Assembly: GCA_944323595.1 (NCBI GenBank)
Contig: CALUTF010000002.1
Span: 1-64,000 of the forward strand
Length of the DNA: 64,000 nt
Direction of reading: 5' to 3'
Source: Candidatus Gastranaerophilales bacterium
GTDB lineage: Bacteria; Cyanobacteriota; Vampirovibrionia; Gastranaerophilales; Gastranaerophilaceae
Position 1 is the first letter of the stretch, and every line of letters starts with the position of its first letter. The notes beneath the pieces are model-generated. The model saw nothing but the letters and a program-made list of their open reading frames with translations. It was not told where the DNA came from and ran no database searches. Both the position numbers and the translations under genes were made by a program. Shown here piece by piece: positions 17,275 to 26,168 of this stretch.

Positions 17275-18631
17275 CCTGTTCCAGTTTCGATTTGAGTATC
17301 TGTGCGGCATTTAAAAGCGGATCAATAGTTGTTGAAAATGGCGGTGAATACGTCAAATCATTACTCACAAATTCTGAAACGCTTAATTTTGCAATAAGTG
17401 CGCTTGTTAACGTATTGATACGCTTGTCAGCATCACCGCTTCCAACGGCCTGTCCCCCTAACAGCTGTCCGGTTTTAGCGTCTGCAATAATTCTCAAAGT
17501 TATATTATTAACATCAGGCATATAGCCGACTTTATCGTTTTTTGAAACTGTTGCTGTTACCGGTGAAAAACCGTTTTCGAGTGCTTTTTTTTCTGTAAAA
17601 CCTGTCATGGACATAGTGAAACCGAGGCATCTTGTGACTGCCGAACCTAAAATGCCTTCAAAATAATCTTCTTGTCCGCATAAATTCATTGCTGCGACGC
17701 GCCCTTCTTTATTTGCGGTTGAACCTAGCGGAACCCATATTTTTGAACCGTCAATCAATGACGTTTTTTCTGCACAGTCACCGCAGGCATAAATATCAGG
17801 ATTTGAAGTCTGCATCTCTTTTGTCACAAAAATTGCGCCTGTTTGACCGATTATAAGACCGGCATCAGACGCCAGCTCAATGTTTGGAATTACTCCCGCA
17901 CTTATCAGAACCATATCGGTTTCAAATTCCTGTCCGTTAGAAAGTCTGACAAGATGTACACCGTTTTCATCACCGGCAAATTCTGTAACAACACTGTTTG
18001 TAATTATTTTAAACCTGTCATTGCTTATAGAATTTAGCTGCTCAAGTATCAGAGTTGACATATCATTATCAAAAGCAGGCATAAAGTATGGCGACTGCTC
18101 AACCAGAGTGACTCGCAGATTTTGTTTAACAAATGCTTCTAGCATTTCAACGCCAATATAGCCGCTTCCAATAATTGTTGCATGTTTTGATGTCAGTACT
18201 TTTTCCTTAATTGCGATACCATCTTCTATTGTCCGCAAAGTAAAGATATTTTTTAGCGTAGAATTTTTAATTTGTGGTATTCTCGCTCTTGCCCCTGTTG
18301 CAATAACAAGTTTGTCATAATCAATCAATTCCGCATCATTATTTTTCAGGTTTTCAACGAGAATTTTATGGCTCTTGGGCAAAATTTTTGAAACCTTATT
18401 CTCCAGGTGAACAAATATATTATCTTTAGCAAATTCCTCGGGAGAGCGCACCAGTAATTGTCTGTAGTCCTGAAAATTGCCTTCAATGTAGTACGGTAGT
18501 CCGCACGCCGAATAAGAAACGTGAGTATCCTGTGTGTATAAATCGATTTCTGCATCAGGAAGCAGCCGTCGTGATTTTGCGGCACATTTTGCCCCGGCAG
18601 CGACTCCTCCTATTATAACTATTTTGGTCAT
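17261..18631 (-). CDS. CoA-disulfide reductase / NADH oxidase-type flavoprotein
   Basis: 456 aa of the Nox/CoADR branch. KIVIIGGVAAGAKCAAKSRR binds FAD; SYSACGLPYYIEG carries the single redox cysteine near residue 43; IIGSGYIGVEMLEAF binds NAD(P)H; YACGDCAEKTSLIDG closes the FAD site, and the dimerisation domain with GGQAVGSGDADKRIN follows. It either reduces CoA disulfide or O2 to water; sequence cannot separate them. The true start is ATG 18631; the track to 18670 adds an unlikely tail. No ribosome site; the start may be leaderless. Confidence 0.9.
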   Translation of the reverse strand: MTKIVIIGGVAAGAKCAAKSRRLLPDAEIDLYTQDTHVSYSACGLPYYIEGNFQDYRQLLVRSPEEFAKDNIFVHLENKVSKILPKSHKILVENLKNNDAELIDYDKLVIATGARARIPQIKNSTLKNIFTLRTIEDGIAIKEKVLTSKHATIIGSGYIGVEMLEAFVKQNLRVTLVEQSPYFMPAFDNDMSTLILEQLNSISNDRFKIITNSVVTEFAGDENGVHLVRLSNGQEFETDMVLISAGVIPNIELASDAGLIIGQTGAIFVTKEMQTSNPDIYACGDCAEKTSLIDGSKIWVPLGSTANKEGRVAAMNLCGQEDYFEGILGSAVTRCLGFTMSMTGFTEKKALENGFSPVTATVSKNDKVGYMPDVNNITLRIIADAKTGQLLGGQAVGSGDADKRINTLTSALIAKLSVSEFVSNDLTYSPPFSTTIDPLLNAAQILKSKLEQVNSS

Positions 18632-18677
18632 ATTTAAAGTATTTTTCCAACAAGGAAAAATATCAATCAACAGTCGG

Positions 18678-18833
18678 CTAATTTAAACCGGATGTTGATA
18701 AAATTACGTCTTTCATAAATGTGCAATAGGCGTCCAAATCTTCATCATAATAAATTTCATCCCCGTGAGTTGCACTGTCTAATAATAATCTTAATTCAAC
18801 AATAATTTTGTCTTTCTTTAAATCTTCAAACAT
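18678..18833 (-). CDS. Small acidic protein, unknown
   Basis: 51 aa, acidic, helical N-terminus (MFEDLKKDKIIVELRLLL) and DEIYYDEDLDAYCTFMKD. ATG 18833 has GGAGTG seven bases upstream. It lies 46 bases before the flavoprotein gene in the same orientation. No family recognised. Confidence 0.5.
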   Translation of the reverse strand: MFEDLKKDKIIVELRLLLDSATHGDEIYYDEDLDAYCTFMKDVILSTSGLN

Positions 18834-18910
18834 AAAGCACACTCCGTATATTCTAAGTACACTTAATATGTCGGAAATCATGGTGCAAAACTTTAGATAA
18901 ATTTGTATAT

Positions 18911-18962
18911 TTGTAACAAAAATTTACTAATTAGCAAAATTAAATTTTATGAATTTTATATT
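18911..18962 (+). promoter_or_regulatory. Variant regulon promoter (candidate)
   Basis: TTGTAACAA at 18911-18919 and GCAAAA at 18934-18939 are 23 bases apart, as in the other members, but TTTATATT (18955-18962) comes two bases early relative to them. Weaker candidate. Confidence 0.35.
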
Positions 18963-18981
18963 CAATGAAAGGTGGCGGCTT

Positions 18982-19371
18982 ATGCAAATAAAAAATGAAA
19001 CTAATCAAGCCTTTACGGCAAAATTTCTATACACGGACTCCCTGAAGCAAGTGGCAGATTATGCATTGCAGCACGGCAAATTTAATAAATTGAATGATGC
19101 AAGAAAGAATATTGACTCAGCACATTTATCCACACGTATAAAACTAGACGTAACCAGAACTGAAAAAGGATATCCATCTCTTACATTTACTACATACCGC
19201 CCAAAATCAACAGTAATTGTCCCTAAGACAATGGATGACATGCGAGAGGTGCGTGCTGTAACTATAGTGAAAAAGGTTTCTATGAACCCGATCCGATATG
19301 CACTTGAAAAAATAATCAAAATGGGGAATAACGCACCAAAAAACAATCTGTACAAGAGAATTGTCGGTTAA
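18982..19371 (+). CDS. Unknown protein, N-terminal FT-motif type
   Basis: 129 aa, basic, no signal peptide. It opens MQIKNETNQAFTAKFLYTD, matching the Q-x-F-T-[AG] opening of 21815 and 22382. A beta-rich middle (RIKLDVTRTEKGYPSLTFTTY) leads to a basic helical tail (NPIRYALEKIIKMGNN). GGTGGCGG is a good ribosome site for ATG 18982; the in-frame ATG at 18949 has none. The candidate promoter just upstream may place it in the shared regulon. Confidence 0.65.
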   Translation: MQIKNETNQAFTAKFLYTDSLKQVADYALQHGKFNKLNDARKNIDSAHLSTRIKLDVTRTEKGYPSLTFTTYRPKSTVIVPKTMDDMREVRAVTIVKKVSMNPIRYALEKIIKMGNNAPKNNLYKRIVG

Positions 19372-19372
19372 T

Positions 19373-20257
19373 TTACTCATTCTCGCCCAATACAAGTTTT
19401 TTACGCAGGCTCCACTGCGTAAGAGTCAGTACAAGTATAATTACAAATAAAACATAAGCTATTGCAGATGCCTTGCCAATGTTAAAATACTCAAAGGCAT
19501 TTTTGTATATAGAGTAAACAAGTACATTTGTGCTGTCCAAAGGTCCTCCCTGAGTCATCAGATATATCAAATCAAATACCTGAAACGAACTTATTGCAGT
19601 AATTATAATTACAAAAAATATAGTTGGTGAAAGCATAGGTATGGTAACATTTAAAAATGTTTGCACCTGATTTGCCCCATCAATCTTTGCTGCTTCAAAC
19701 AGGTTTTCTGGTATGGAGGCAAAACCTGAAAGAAAAATCACCAGATTGTATCCGATTAATTTCCATACCGTAACGATTATAAGTGCCGGCATTGCCCAGT
19801 GTGTATCGTATAACCAGTTAATATTCATTTGCAAAACACGATTCAATAAACCAATGTTCGGATCAAAAATCCACTCCCAGACAACGCCTATTACTATCAT
19901 TGGCGTTATAAACGGCAGAAAATATGCCGTCTTAAAAAATTCAGCCCCTTTTATTTTTGTATTCAATACAGCAGCGAGTAGTAGAGGAATTATAACTCCT
20001 AATACAGAAGTTCCCAGCGCAAAGACTACAGTATTGACAAGTATTTTATAAAATAATGGCTCCCTAAAAAGAAGTCTGTAATTTTCTAATCCTGCAAATT
20101 CTATCGGATTGAGTAAATCCCATTTTGTAAAACTAAGACAAAATGAGGCAATAACCGGTAATACAATAAATATTAATGTCCCCAACAGTGCAGGCAATAT
20201 AAAGATTAAGCCCGCAAAACTCTGATTATTAAAAATTTTTCCGGCAATATTTTTCAT
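19373..20257 (-). CDS. Sugar ABC transporter permease (MalF/UgpA type)
   Basis: 294 aa with six membrane helices and the binding-protein-dependent permease motif EAAKIDGANQVQTFLNVTIPML (EAA loop, about 195-216) that contacts the ATPase. First subunit type of carbohydrate ABC importers. The partner permease, solute-binding protein and ATPase are not adjacent, so this is an orphan in the window. Minus-strand TATAAT sequences lie 3 and 12 bases before the ATG with no ribosome site, so the transcript may be leaderless. Confidence 0.92.
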   Translation of the reverse strand: MKNIAGKIFNNQSFAGLIFILPALLGTLIFIVLPVIASFCLSFTKWDLLNPIEFAGLENYRLLFREPLFYKILVNTVVFALGTSVLGVIIPLLLAAVLNTKIKGAEFFKTAYFLPFITPMIVIGVVWEWIFDPNIGLLNRVLQMNINWLYDTHWAMPALIIVTVWKLIGYNLVIFLSGFASIPENLFEAAKIDGANQVQTFLNVTIPMLSPTIFFVIIITAISSFQVFDLIYLMTQGGPLDSTNVLVYSIYKNAFEYFNIGKASAIAYVLFVIILVLTLTQWSLRKKLVLGENE

Positions 20258-20301
20258 GGTATTATAATTATTATAGAATAAACTAAACGGGGAGTCTTAT
20301 T

Positions 20302-21762
20302 ATGAAAAAATATGAACACGCTTTCGGCAAAAATGATATACGCGGAATTTATGGTGATGATATTACAGAAGAATTATATTACAACGTTGGATTGGGCTTT
20401 GTTAAGTGGCTTGAAAACAAGTCATCAAAATCTCCGTCTGATATGTGGATTACAGTGACCAGAGATGCAAGGCTTCACTCTCCGTCACTTGCTAAAGCTT
20501 TAGAAGCCGGTTTGACGTCAACAGGAGCACACGTTGTAGATTTAGGTCTTGCGCCAACTCCTATCGGATACTATTCTGAAGTAGTAGGACTCCCTGAAAA
20601 CGTAACTGACGGCAATAAAATTATTGCAGCTATGATTATTACGGCAAGCCATAATCCGTCAGAGTACAACGGACTGAAAATGACCTATGCGCACCAGACT
20701 TTAAATGAAACTCAAATTAAAGAAGTACGTGATATTACTCTTACAAGCTGGACTGATGCTCCTGCTGAATTTATTGCTGATGTTATTGAATACGATATAA
20801 TTCCTGACTATCAGGCTGATATGCTTAAAAGATTTTCAGGTGTAGGAAAGGGCATAAAAGTTGTTGTTGACAGTGCTAACGCAACAGGAGGTGTTGTTGC
20901 ACCAAAATTATACAAAGAACTTGGATGCGAAGTTATAGAGCTATACAGCGAACCGGACGGAAGATTTCCTAATCATCACCCGAATCCGAGTGATGAAAAA
21001 ACGCTTGACGCAATTAAGAACGCCGTACTTGATAATAAGGCTGATTTAGGAATTGCTTTTGACGGTGACAGCGACAGAATAGGAGTAATTGACAGCGCAG
21101 GAAAATCACTTACCGGTGATAAACTGCTTCTTATATATGCGCTTGATTTAATTGATAACTGCAAAAAATCCGGAGAAAAATTGCCGACAGTCGTTTCAGA
21201 AGTTAAATGTTCACAGGTGCTTTACGATACAATCAATTCAACCGGCGCGCATGCTGTTATGTGTAAAACCGGACACGGTTACATTAAAGAAAAAATGAAA
21301 GAAACAGGAGCCATTCTTGCAGGAGAAATGAGCGGTCATACTTTCTTCAAAGACAGATATTACGGATTTGACGATGCTGTTTATGCGGGCTGCAGAATTA
21401 TTGAAATTCTTTCCAAAAACAGAAAATTGAATCCTGAATTTAAAATACAGGATATGCTTAAACCATTTGATACAGTCTATTCATCACATGAAGTAAGATT
21501 TCCTTGTCCAAACGAGAAGAAGAAAGAAACGTTAGAAGCATTTAAAGCTGCCGTAGAGAACAATAAAAATCTTTTCGGTGCTGATATCAAAGACATAGTG
21601 ACTATAGACGGTATGAGAATTATTTTGGACGGCGGCTTTGCACTTATCAGACAAAGTAACACTGAACCCGTATTTACTTTGCGTTTCGAAGCTAAAGACA
21701 AAGCGCAATGTGAGCAGTTTGAAAATGCTATGATTAATGAACTGGAATTATGCATTAAATAG
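20302..21762 (+). CDS. Phosphomannomutase/phosphoglucomutase
   Basis: 486 aa alpha-D-phosphohexomutase that moves phosphate between C6 and C1 of mannose or glucose, feeding sugar-nucleotide synthesis. Active-site serine loop TASHNPSEYNGLKM (about 113-126), metal loop AFDGDSDRIGVID and sugar loop GEMSGHTFF are all present; the last domain has the phosphate loop around RQSNTEP. GGGGAG precedes the ATG. The N-terminal GKNDIRGIYG is typical of the ManB/AlgC branch. Confidence 0.94.
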   Translation: MKKYEHAFGKNDIRGIYGDDITEELYYNVGLGFVKWLENKSSKSPSDMWITVTRDARLHSPSLAKALEAGLTSTGAHVVDLGLAPTPIGYYSEVVGLPENVTDGNKIIAAMIITASHNPSEYNGLKMTYAHQTLNETQIKEVRDITLTSWTDAPAEFIADVIEYDIIPDYQADMLKRFSGVGKGIKVVVDSANATGGVVAPKLYKELGCEVIELYSEPDGRFPNHHPNPSDEKTLDAIKNAVLDNKADLGIAFDGDSDRIGVIDSAGKSLTGDKLLLIYALDLIDNCKKSGEKLPTVVSEVKCSQVLYDTINSTGAHAVMCKTGHGYIKEKMKETGAILAGEMSGHTFFKDRYYGFDDAVYAGCRIIEILSKNRKLNPEFKIQDMLKPFDTVYSSHEVRFPCPNEKKKETLEAFKAAVENNKNLFGADIKDIVTIDGMRIILDGGFALIRQSNTEPVFTLRFEAKDKAQCEQFENAMINELELCIK

Positions 21763-21814
21763 CAAAAAAAAATTTGTCGCTGTTTTATAATTCCGGTATG
21801 GAGATAATATTATA

Positions 21815-22366
21815 ATGAAAATTACATCTACCCCTCAAAATCAACACTTTACAGGTTGTTTCGTGATAAAAGATACAGGTGCAACTTATGAAAGACTTCA
21901 ACGGCAGTTACTCCCAACCTTTAATATTGTTGCACCGAAAATACCGGTTATTGCATTAAAACCTGACAATATATTTAACAGCTTCTTATCAAATGCAGTA
22001 GATAAAGTTGCCGCAAAAACAGGTTATGGTGCAAACTGGCTTGTACAAAATGCATCACGCAATGGCATAAATATTAATATGGAGCCAACAAATGATATTT
22101 TCATTTTTTCTGGGAAGGAATTTGGCGAAATGTGGAAATTTATGCATAAAAAGAATTCCTTTAAGTCGAAATTTGTCAATTTTTGGAATGATTTGAAAGA
22201 ATTTAAAATTTATAGAAATTTTCCGCCACACCTGAGAGAAATTGGATTTGTTAACAAACATGTTAACATTGCAAAAGATCAATTTTATAATTTCACAGCA
22301 CAGCAAAATTGTAAAAAAGTAGATAGCTTATCTGAGCTCATGTTTCACCTAACAAATGAAATGTAA
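21815..22366 (+). CDS. Unknown protein, paralogue of 22382
   Basis: 183 aa, no known family. N-terminus MKITSTPQNQHFTGCFVIKD shares the Q-x-F-T-G opening. The central part (TGYGANWLVQNASRNGININ, EPTNDIFIFSG, about residues 68-105) is clearly homologous to the convergent neighbour, which also keeps the PHLREIGFVNKH-like and LSELMFHL-like C-terminal segments. Soluble by composition, moderately basic. The two form a convergent pair separated by 15 bases, pointing to duplication with inversion or a diverged toxin-like pair; no function can be assigned. Confidence 0.7.
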   Translation: MKITSTPQNQHFTGCFVIKDTGATYERLQRQLLPTFNIVAPKIPVIALKPDNIFNSFLSNAVDKVAAKTGYGANWLVQNASRNGININMEPTNDIFIFSGKEFGEMWKFMHKKNSFKSKFVNFWNDLKEFKIYRNFPPHLREIGFVNKHVNIAKDQFYNFTAQQNCKKVDSLSELMFHLTNEM

Positions 22367-22381
22367 TCATTATCTTTAAAT

Positions 22382-22918
22382 TTAGCCTTTATTAAGTTCT
22401 TCAAGTAGTTCTGATATATTATTCACGCTTTTTGAAGGATTGTTTTTAATAAATGCATTGAACAAATTTTCAAAATGCTCAAACTGCTTTGTCATAAATG
22501 CAACGGCTCGCAGGTGTTCAGGTTTTGATAAAGCAAAACCGAAAGCCTCAAGCCGGCTCTGCGTTTCTTCCAGCGTGGTTTCTGTAGTAGCAATTTTGAA
22601 TTTATGCAAATCATTACCGCTAAATACATAAATATCGCCGGTTTCGTGCAAATTAATATTGATACCGTGCAACTGTGCGTTTCTCACAAACCAATTGCGC
22701 CCATATCCACATTGCTCGGCTTCGCTATCTATAAAGTCATTTTGCTTTTTGTGAAAAATATAGTCCGGCATAAAAACTTCAATGTCACCACGTTTGGCTT
22801 TTGGATAAGTTTTTGGAAGCACTTCATTTGTGAGTATGCCCAGTAAATCAATATCACCTTTAAGCTTTATATTTGCAGTAAAATTTTGCTGGCTGTAATT
22901 TTGTTTAGTAATTTTCAT
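22382..22918 (-). CDS. Unknown protein, paralogue of 21815
   Basis: 178 aa. Begins MKITKQNYSQQNFTANIKLKG; core CGYGRNWFVRNAQLHGININ followed by ETGDIYVFSGNDL aligns residue by residue with 21815. ATG 22918 fits the paralogue's N-terminus; the track extends six residues upstream without support. The C-terminal half is helical (LEETQSRLEAFGFALSKPEHLRAVAF). A TATAAT lies upstream at about 22944. Function unknown. Confidence 0.7.
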   Translation of the reverse strand: MKITKQNYSQQNFTANIKLKGDIDLLGILTNEVLPKTYPKAKRGDIEVFMPDYIFHKKQNDFIDSEAEQCGYGRNWFVRNAQLHGININLHETGDIYVFSGNDLHKFKIATTETTLEETQSRLEAFGFALSKPEHLRAVAFMTKQFEHFENLFNAFIKNNPSKSVNNISELLEELNKG

Positions 22919-23144
22919 AAATTCACTTTCAATCAATAATTATAGTTTTTATAACAAAAAGTAAACATACTTTTTTTTGCTATCTATTTTTGCTTGCAAA
23001 ATAATTTTGTCCATGATAGATTTAATTTGTCAGAAAAGTTACTCACGAATATTTTTACCAATAGCTTTAACCGGCTTAATTTTTGGTGTATTCGTAAAAA
23101 TATAAAATTTAGATTCGTATTTAACAATGAAAGGTAAAACTACA

Positions 23145-23816
23145 ATGGATTTAGAAAACAAAGATGAATTGACAGTTGAAACTTCTGATGCTGTTGAAAC
23201 TACAGAAACAGAAGAAGTTACTGAAGCTGCTGAAGATGCGGTTCTTGAAGAAACTGTTGCAGCTGAAGAAACTCAAAAACCGGCAAGAAGAGGCCGCGGT
23301 AAAAAACAAAAAATTGAAACTCAGGAAGAAAAACCGCAAAGTGAATGGACTGAGCGTGTTGTTCAAATCCGCCGTGTAACAAAAGTTGTTAAGGGCGGTA
23401 AAAAATTAAGCTTCCGTGCAATTGTTATCGTTGGTAACAGAAAAGGTCAGGTAGGTATAGGATGTGCTAAAGCTTCTGAAGTTATCATTGCTATCCAAAA
23501 AGCAATTGCTGACGGCAGAAAAAATCTTATCACTGTTCCAATCTTTAAAACAACAATTCCACACCCGATTACCGGACGTTCAGGTGCAGGTTCTGTTATG
23601 TTAAGACCGGCTTCTCAAGGTACAGGTATTATTGCAGGTGGTGCAGTTCGTTTAGTTCTTGAACTTGCAGGTATTGAAAACATTCTTTCAAAATCTTTAG
23701 GTTCAAAATCACCTTTGAACGCTGCAAACGCCACTTTAAACGCTTTAAAAAGCCTTACACCGTTTGCAGAAGTTGCTAAAAAACGCGGCTTAACTATGGC
23801 TGAATTGTTAAATTAG
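23145..23816 (+). CDS. rpsE: 30S ribosomal protein S5 with acidic N-terminal extension
   Basis: 223 aa against about 166 in E. coli. The S5 core starts near residue 68 ([31 protein letters not shown]) and runs through [18 protein letters not shown] to the C-terminal [13 protein letters not shown]. The first 50 residues are almost all Glu, Thr, Val and Ala, then a basic patch ([10 protein letters not shown]). ATG 23145 has AAAGG at a workable distance; ATG 23127 does not. rplR and rplF, normally upstream, are missing, so this is the first gene of a shortened spc operon. Confidence 0.96.
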   Translation: MDLENKDELTVETSDAVETTETEEVTEAAEDAVLEETVAAEETQKPARRGRGKKQKIETQEEKPQSEWTERVVQIRRVTKVVKGGKKLSFRAIVIVGNRKGQVGIGCAKASEVIIAIQKAIADGRKNLITVPIFKTTIPHPITGRSGAGSVMLRPASQGTGIIAGGAVRLVLELAGIENILSKSLGSKSPLNAANATLNALKSLTPFAEVAKKRGLTMAELLN

Positions 23817-23848
23817 TAGAATAAAATAAGTTATAAGGAAATAATAAA

Positions 23849-24040
23849 ATGGCTAAAAATGATCAAAAACAAATTAAAATTAAACTTGTTAAAAGTTTAA
23901 TCGGCTCATCAGAAACGCAAAGACGTGTTGTTAGAGCGTTAGGCCTGACTAAAAAAGATCAGGTAGTTGAGCACTACAACAGCCCTGTTATCATGGGTAT
24001 GGTAAACAAAGTTTCTCACTTACTGGAAGTTGTTGAGTAA
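23849..24040 (+). CDS. rpmD: 50S ribosomal protein L30
   Basis: 63 aa. IKLVKSLIGSSETQRRVVRALGL and the NSPVIMGMVNKVSHLL end are the L30 signature. It sits 32 bases after rpsE with AAGGAA before the ATG. An 83-base gap with hairpin potential separates it from rplO. Confidence 0.96.
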   Translation: MAKNDQKQIKIKLVKSLIGSSETQRRVVRALGLTKKDQVVEHYNSPVIMGMVNKVSHLLEVVE

Positions 24041-24047
24041 GAAACTG

Positions 24048-24103
24048 ATTGCGTGTGCTGCAATTTTATATTGCAGAGTTAGTTAATAGCGAGCAATCGC
24101 ATA
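24048..24103 (+). promoter_or_regulatory. Possible structured spacer between rpmD and rplO
   Basis: CTGCAAT and ATTGCAG form a perfect seven-base hairpin, enclosed by GATTGC and GCAATC. It lies just before the rplO ribosome site. May be an operator RNA or a processing site; weak. Confidence 0.3.
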
Positions 24104-24123
24104 CAAGGAAAGAGGAAAAATAA

Positions 24124-24576
24124 ATGACAGATAAAATTACTTTAGAATCATTGAGCCCTGCTGAAGGTTCAACACATAAAACAAAAAGAGTTGGCAGAGG
24201 TCGTTCATCAGGCAGAGGTAAAACTTCATGCCGCGGTCACAACGGTGAAGGTCAACGTTCAGGAAGCAGCTCTAAAAGAGGTTTTGAAGGCGGTCAAATG
24301 CCGGCTTACAGAAGACTTCCTAAGTTGAAAGGCTTCCAGATTATTAACAAAATTAATTACGCTGCTGTTAATGTAGGCAGACTGGCTAATTACGGTATTA
24401 CCGATATTAGTTTAGAATCTTTAATAGAAGCACGCAGAATTCATCCGTCAAGCCAGGGCTTGAGAATTCTCGGCAACGGTGAAGTTAAAACAGCTTTAAA
24501 TGTTAAAGCAAACTATGTAACTCCATCAGCAAAAGAAAAAATTGAAGCAGCAGGCGGAAAGGTTGAGTTAGTATAA
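24124..24576 (+). CDS. rplO: 50S ribosomal protein L15
   Basis: 150 aa. N-terminal KRVGRGRSSGRGKTSCRGHNG and FEGGQMPAYRRLPKLKGF are typical L15. It ends AAGGKVELV. Its TAA overlaps the secY ATG by one base (TAATG), so the two are coupled as in many bacteria. Confidence 0.97.
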   Translation: MTDKITLESLSPAEGSTHKTKRVGRGRSSGRGKTSCRGHNGEGQRSGSSSKRGFEGGQMPAYRRLPKLKGFQIINKINYAAVNVGRLANYGITDISLESLIEARRIHPSSQGLRILGNGEVKTALNVKANYVTPSAKEKIEAAGGKVELV

Positions 24577-25913
24577 TGGCACAAGGAATGAGAATGCCTT
24601 CTACAGAAGATTTGATGTCAATGTGGAATGCATCCGGCTTAAAACAAAAAATAATATTTACGTTTCTAATGATTGCGGCATTCAGATTCGGAGTTCAATT
24701 ACCGTTATTTGGTATCAATAACTCTGTATTCAGTACGATTGCAGGCGGAAACAATATTATTGGATTTTTAGATTTGTTTTCTGGCGGTGCATTAGGTAAG
24801 GTATCAATATTTGCGCTTGGTATCGGACCTTACATCACGGCATCAATCATTATGCAATTGATTTCAGTAGTTGTTCCGTCACTGGAAAAATTACAGAAAG
24901 AAGAAGGTGAAGCAGGTAGAAGAAAATTGTCACAGTATACCAGAATGTTCACGGTTGTACTTGCAATGTTTCAATCTATCGTATTTATGTTGTATTTGCA
25001 CCATTTACCTGGTGCAATAGTACAAGGTATCAATCCGGGATTATTCTTTATAAGTTCGGTTGCAGTTTTAACTGCCGGCTCAGTTCTTGTAATGTGGATT
25101 TCCGAATTAATTACTGAAAAAGGTATAGGCAACGGTGGTTCTTTGATTATCTTTGTCGGTATACTTTCAGGTATTCCGATTTATGCATCAAGAACATTCC
25201 AGATGGTTGCAAATAACGGTTCTTTACAGCTGGCTCTTGGCGTATTGCTTGCGATTTTCTTTGCAGCAATGATTTTCATTGTTATTATGCAGGAAGCTGT
25301 AAGAAAAGTTATAATTGTTAACCCGAAACGTCAGGTCGGTAATAAGGTGTACGGCGGAATGAATTCTTATATTCCGTTTAAACTTAATCCGGGCGGCGTT
25401 ATGCCTATTATCTTTGCAATTGCAATCTTGCTCTTCCCTTCAACAGTTTTAAGCCTCGTTGGTCAGGCTAACTTTGCTGAAGGACCTGCAAAAGATATGG
25501 TTATGAGATTAACTCATATACTAAGTCCTGACGGTATTGTATATTATCTTTTGTATTTTGGTTTGATTGTTCTTTTGACATTCTTCTATGCATCAATCAT
25601 GCCTAATATGCAGCCAAAAGATATTGCTACAAACCTCAAAAAGTATGGTTCATCAATTCCTGGGATTAAGCCTGGCAAACCTACTGCTGATGCGCTTGAC
25701 AAAATTTTAACAAAAACTACATTTATCGGCGCTATGGGACTTGGTATTATTGCTCTTATACCGTCACTTGCAACTTATATTACTCATATAACTACTTTGC
25801 AAGGTATCGGTGCAACTTCACTCATAATCATGGTTGGTGTTGCTCTTGACTTGATTAATCAGGTCAGAACACATCTTCTGGCAAGAAATTATGAATCTTT
25901 TCTTAAAGAATAA
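24576..25913 (+). CDS. secY: Protein translocase subunit SecY
   Basis: 445 aa with ten membrane helices; the central channel of the Sec translocon. Plug and helix 2 region FSGGALGKVSIFALGIGPYITASI, the cytoplasmic loop KRQVGNKVYGG and the C-terminal loop are recognisable. Usually followed by adk, map and infA; here a terminator follows directly. Confidence 0.98.
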   Translation: MAQGMRMPSTEDLMSMWNASGLKQKIIFTFLMIAAFRFGVQLPLFGINNSVFSTIAGGNNIIGFLDLFSGGALGKVSIFALGIGPYITASIIMQLISVVVPSLEKLQKEEGEAGRRKLSQYTRMFTVVLAMFQSIVFMLYLHHLPGAIVQGINPGLFFISSVAVLTAGSVLVMWISELITEKGIGNGGSLIIFVGILSGIPIYASRTFQMVANNGSLQLALGVLLAIFFAAMIFIVIMQEAVRKVIIVNPKRQVGNKVYGGMNSYIPFKLNPGGVMPIIFAIAILLFPSTVLSLVGQANFAEGPAKDMVMRLTHILSPDGIVYYLLYFGLIVLLTFFYASIMPNMQPKDIATNLKKYGSSIPGIKPGKPTADALDKILTKTTFIGAMGLGIIALIPSLATYITHITTLQGIGATSLIIMVGVALDLINQVRTHLLARNYESFLKE

Positions 25914-25931
25914 CTAATTTCATAAACTAAT

Positions 25932-25967
25932 AAAAAATAGCTCCTAGTTATAAGGAGCTATTTTTTT
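25932..25967 (+). terminator. Terminator after secY
   Basis: AAAAAATAGCTCCT pairs with AGGAGCTATTTTTTT around seven bases. Confidence 0.9.
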
Positions 25968-26062
25968 ATTTTAATTTTTAAATAGTTTGTTTAATGAAAC
26001 AAAGGTAAAAAAAATATATTATAAGTATGTAAATCCTCAACTCTTCTGATTGCTCAGTTTTT

Positions 26063-26086
26063 GCCCCTCGGGTATGAGGGGCTTTT
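26063..26086 (+). terminator. Second terminator, possible end of a short transcript
   Basis: GCCCCTC, loop GGGTAT, GAGGGGC, then TTTT. It stands about 95 bases after the secY terminator, with no ORF between them; a TATTATAA about 45 bases before the hairpin could start a short RNA. Confidence 0.6.
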
Positions 26087-26168
26087 CTTAATTTTAGTTA
26101 AGGAATAGACACAGTAGTAAAAATCATATATAATTATAGCATGATGTAGTATTTTGAAAGGATTTGAG

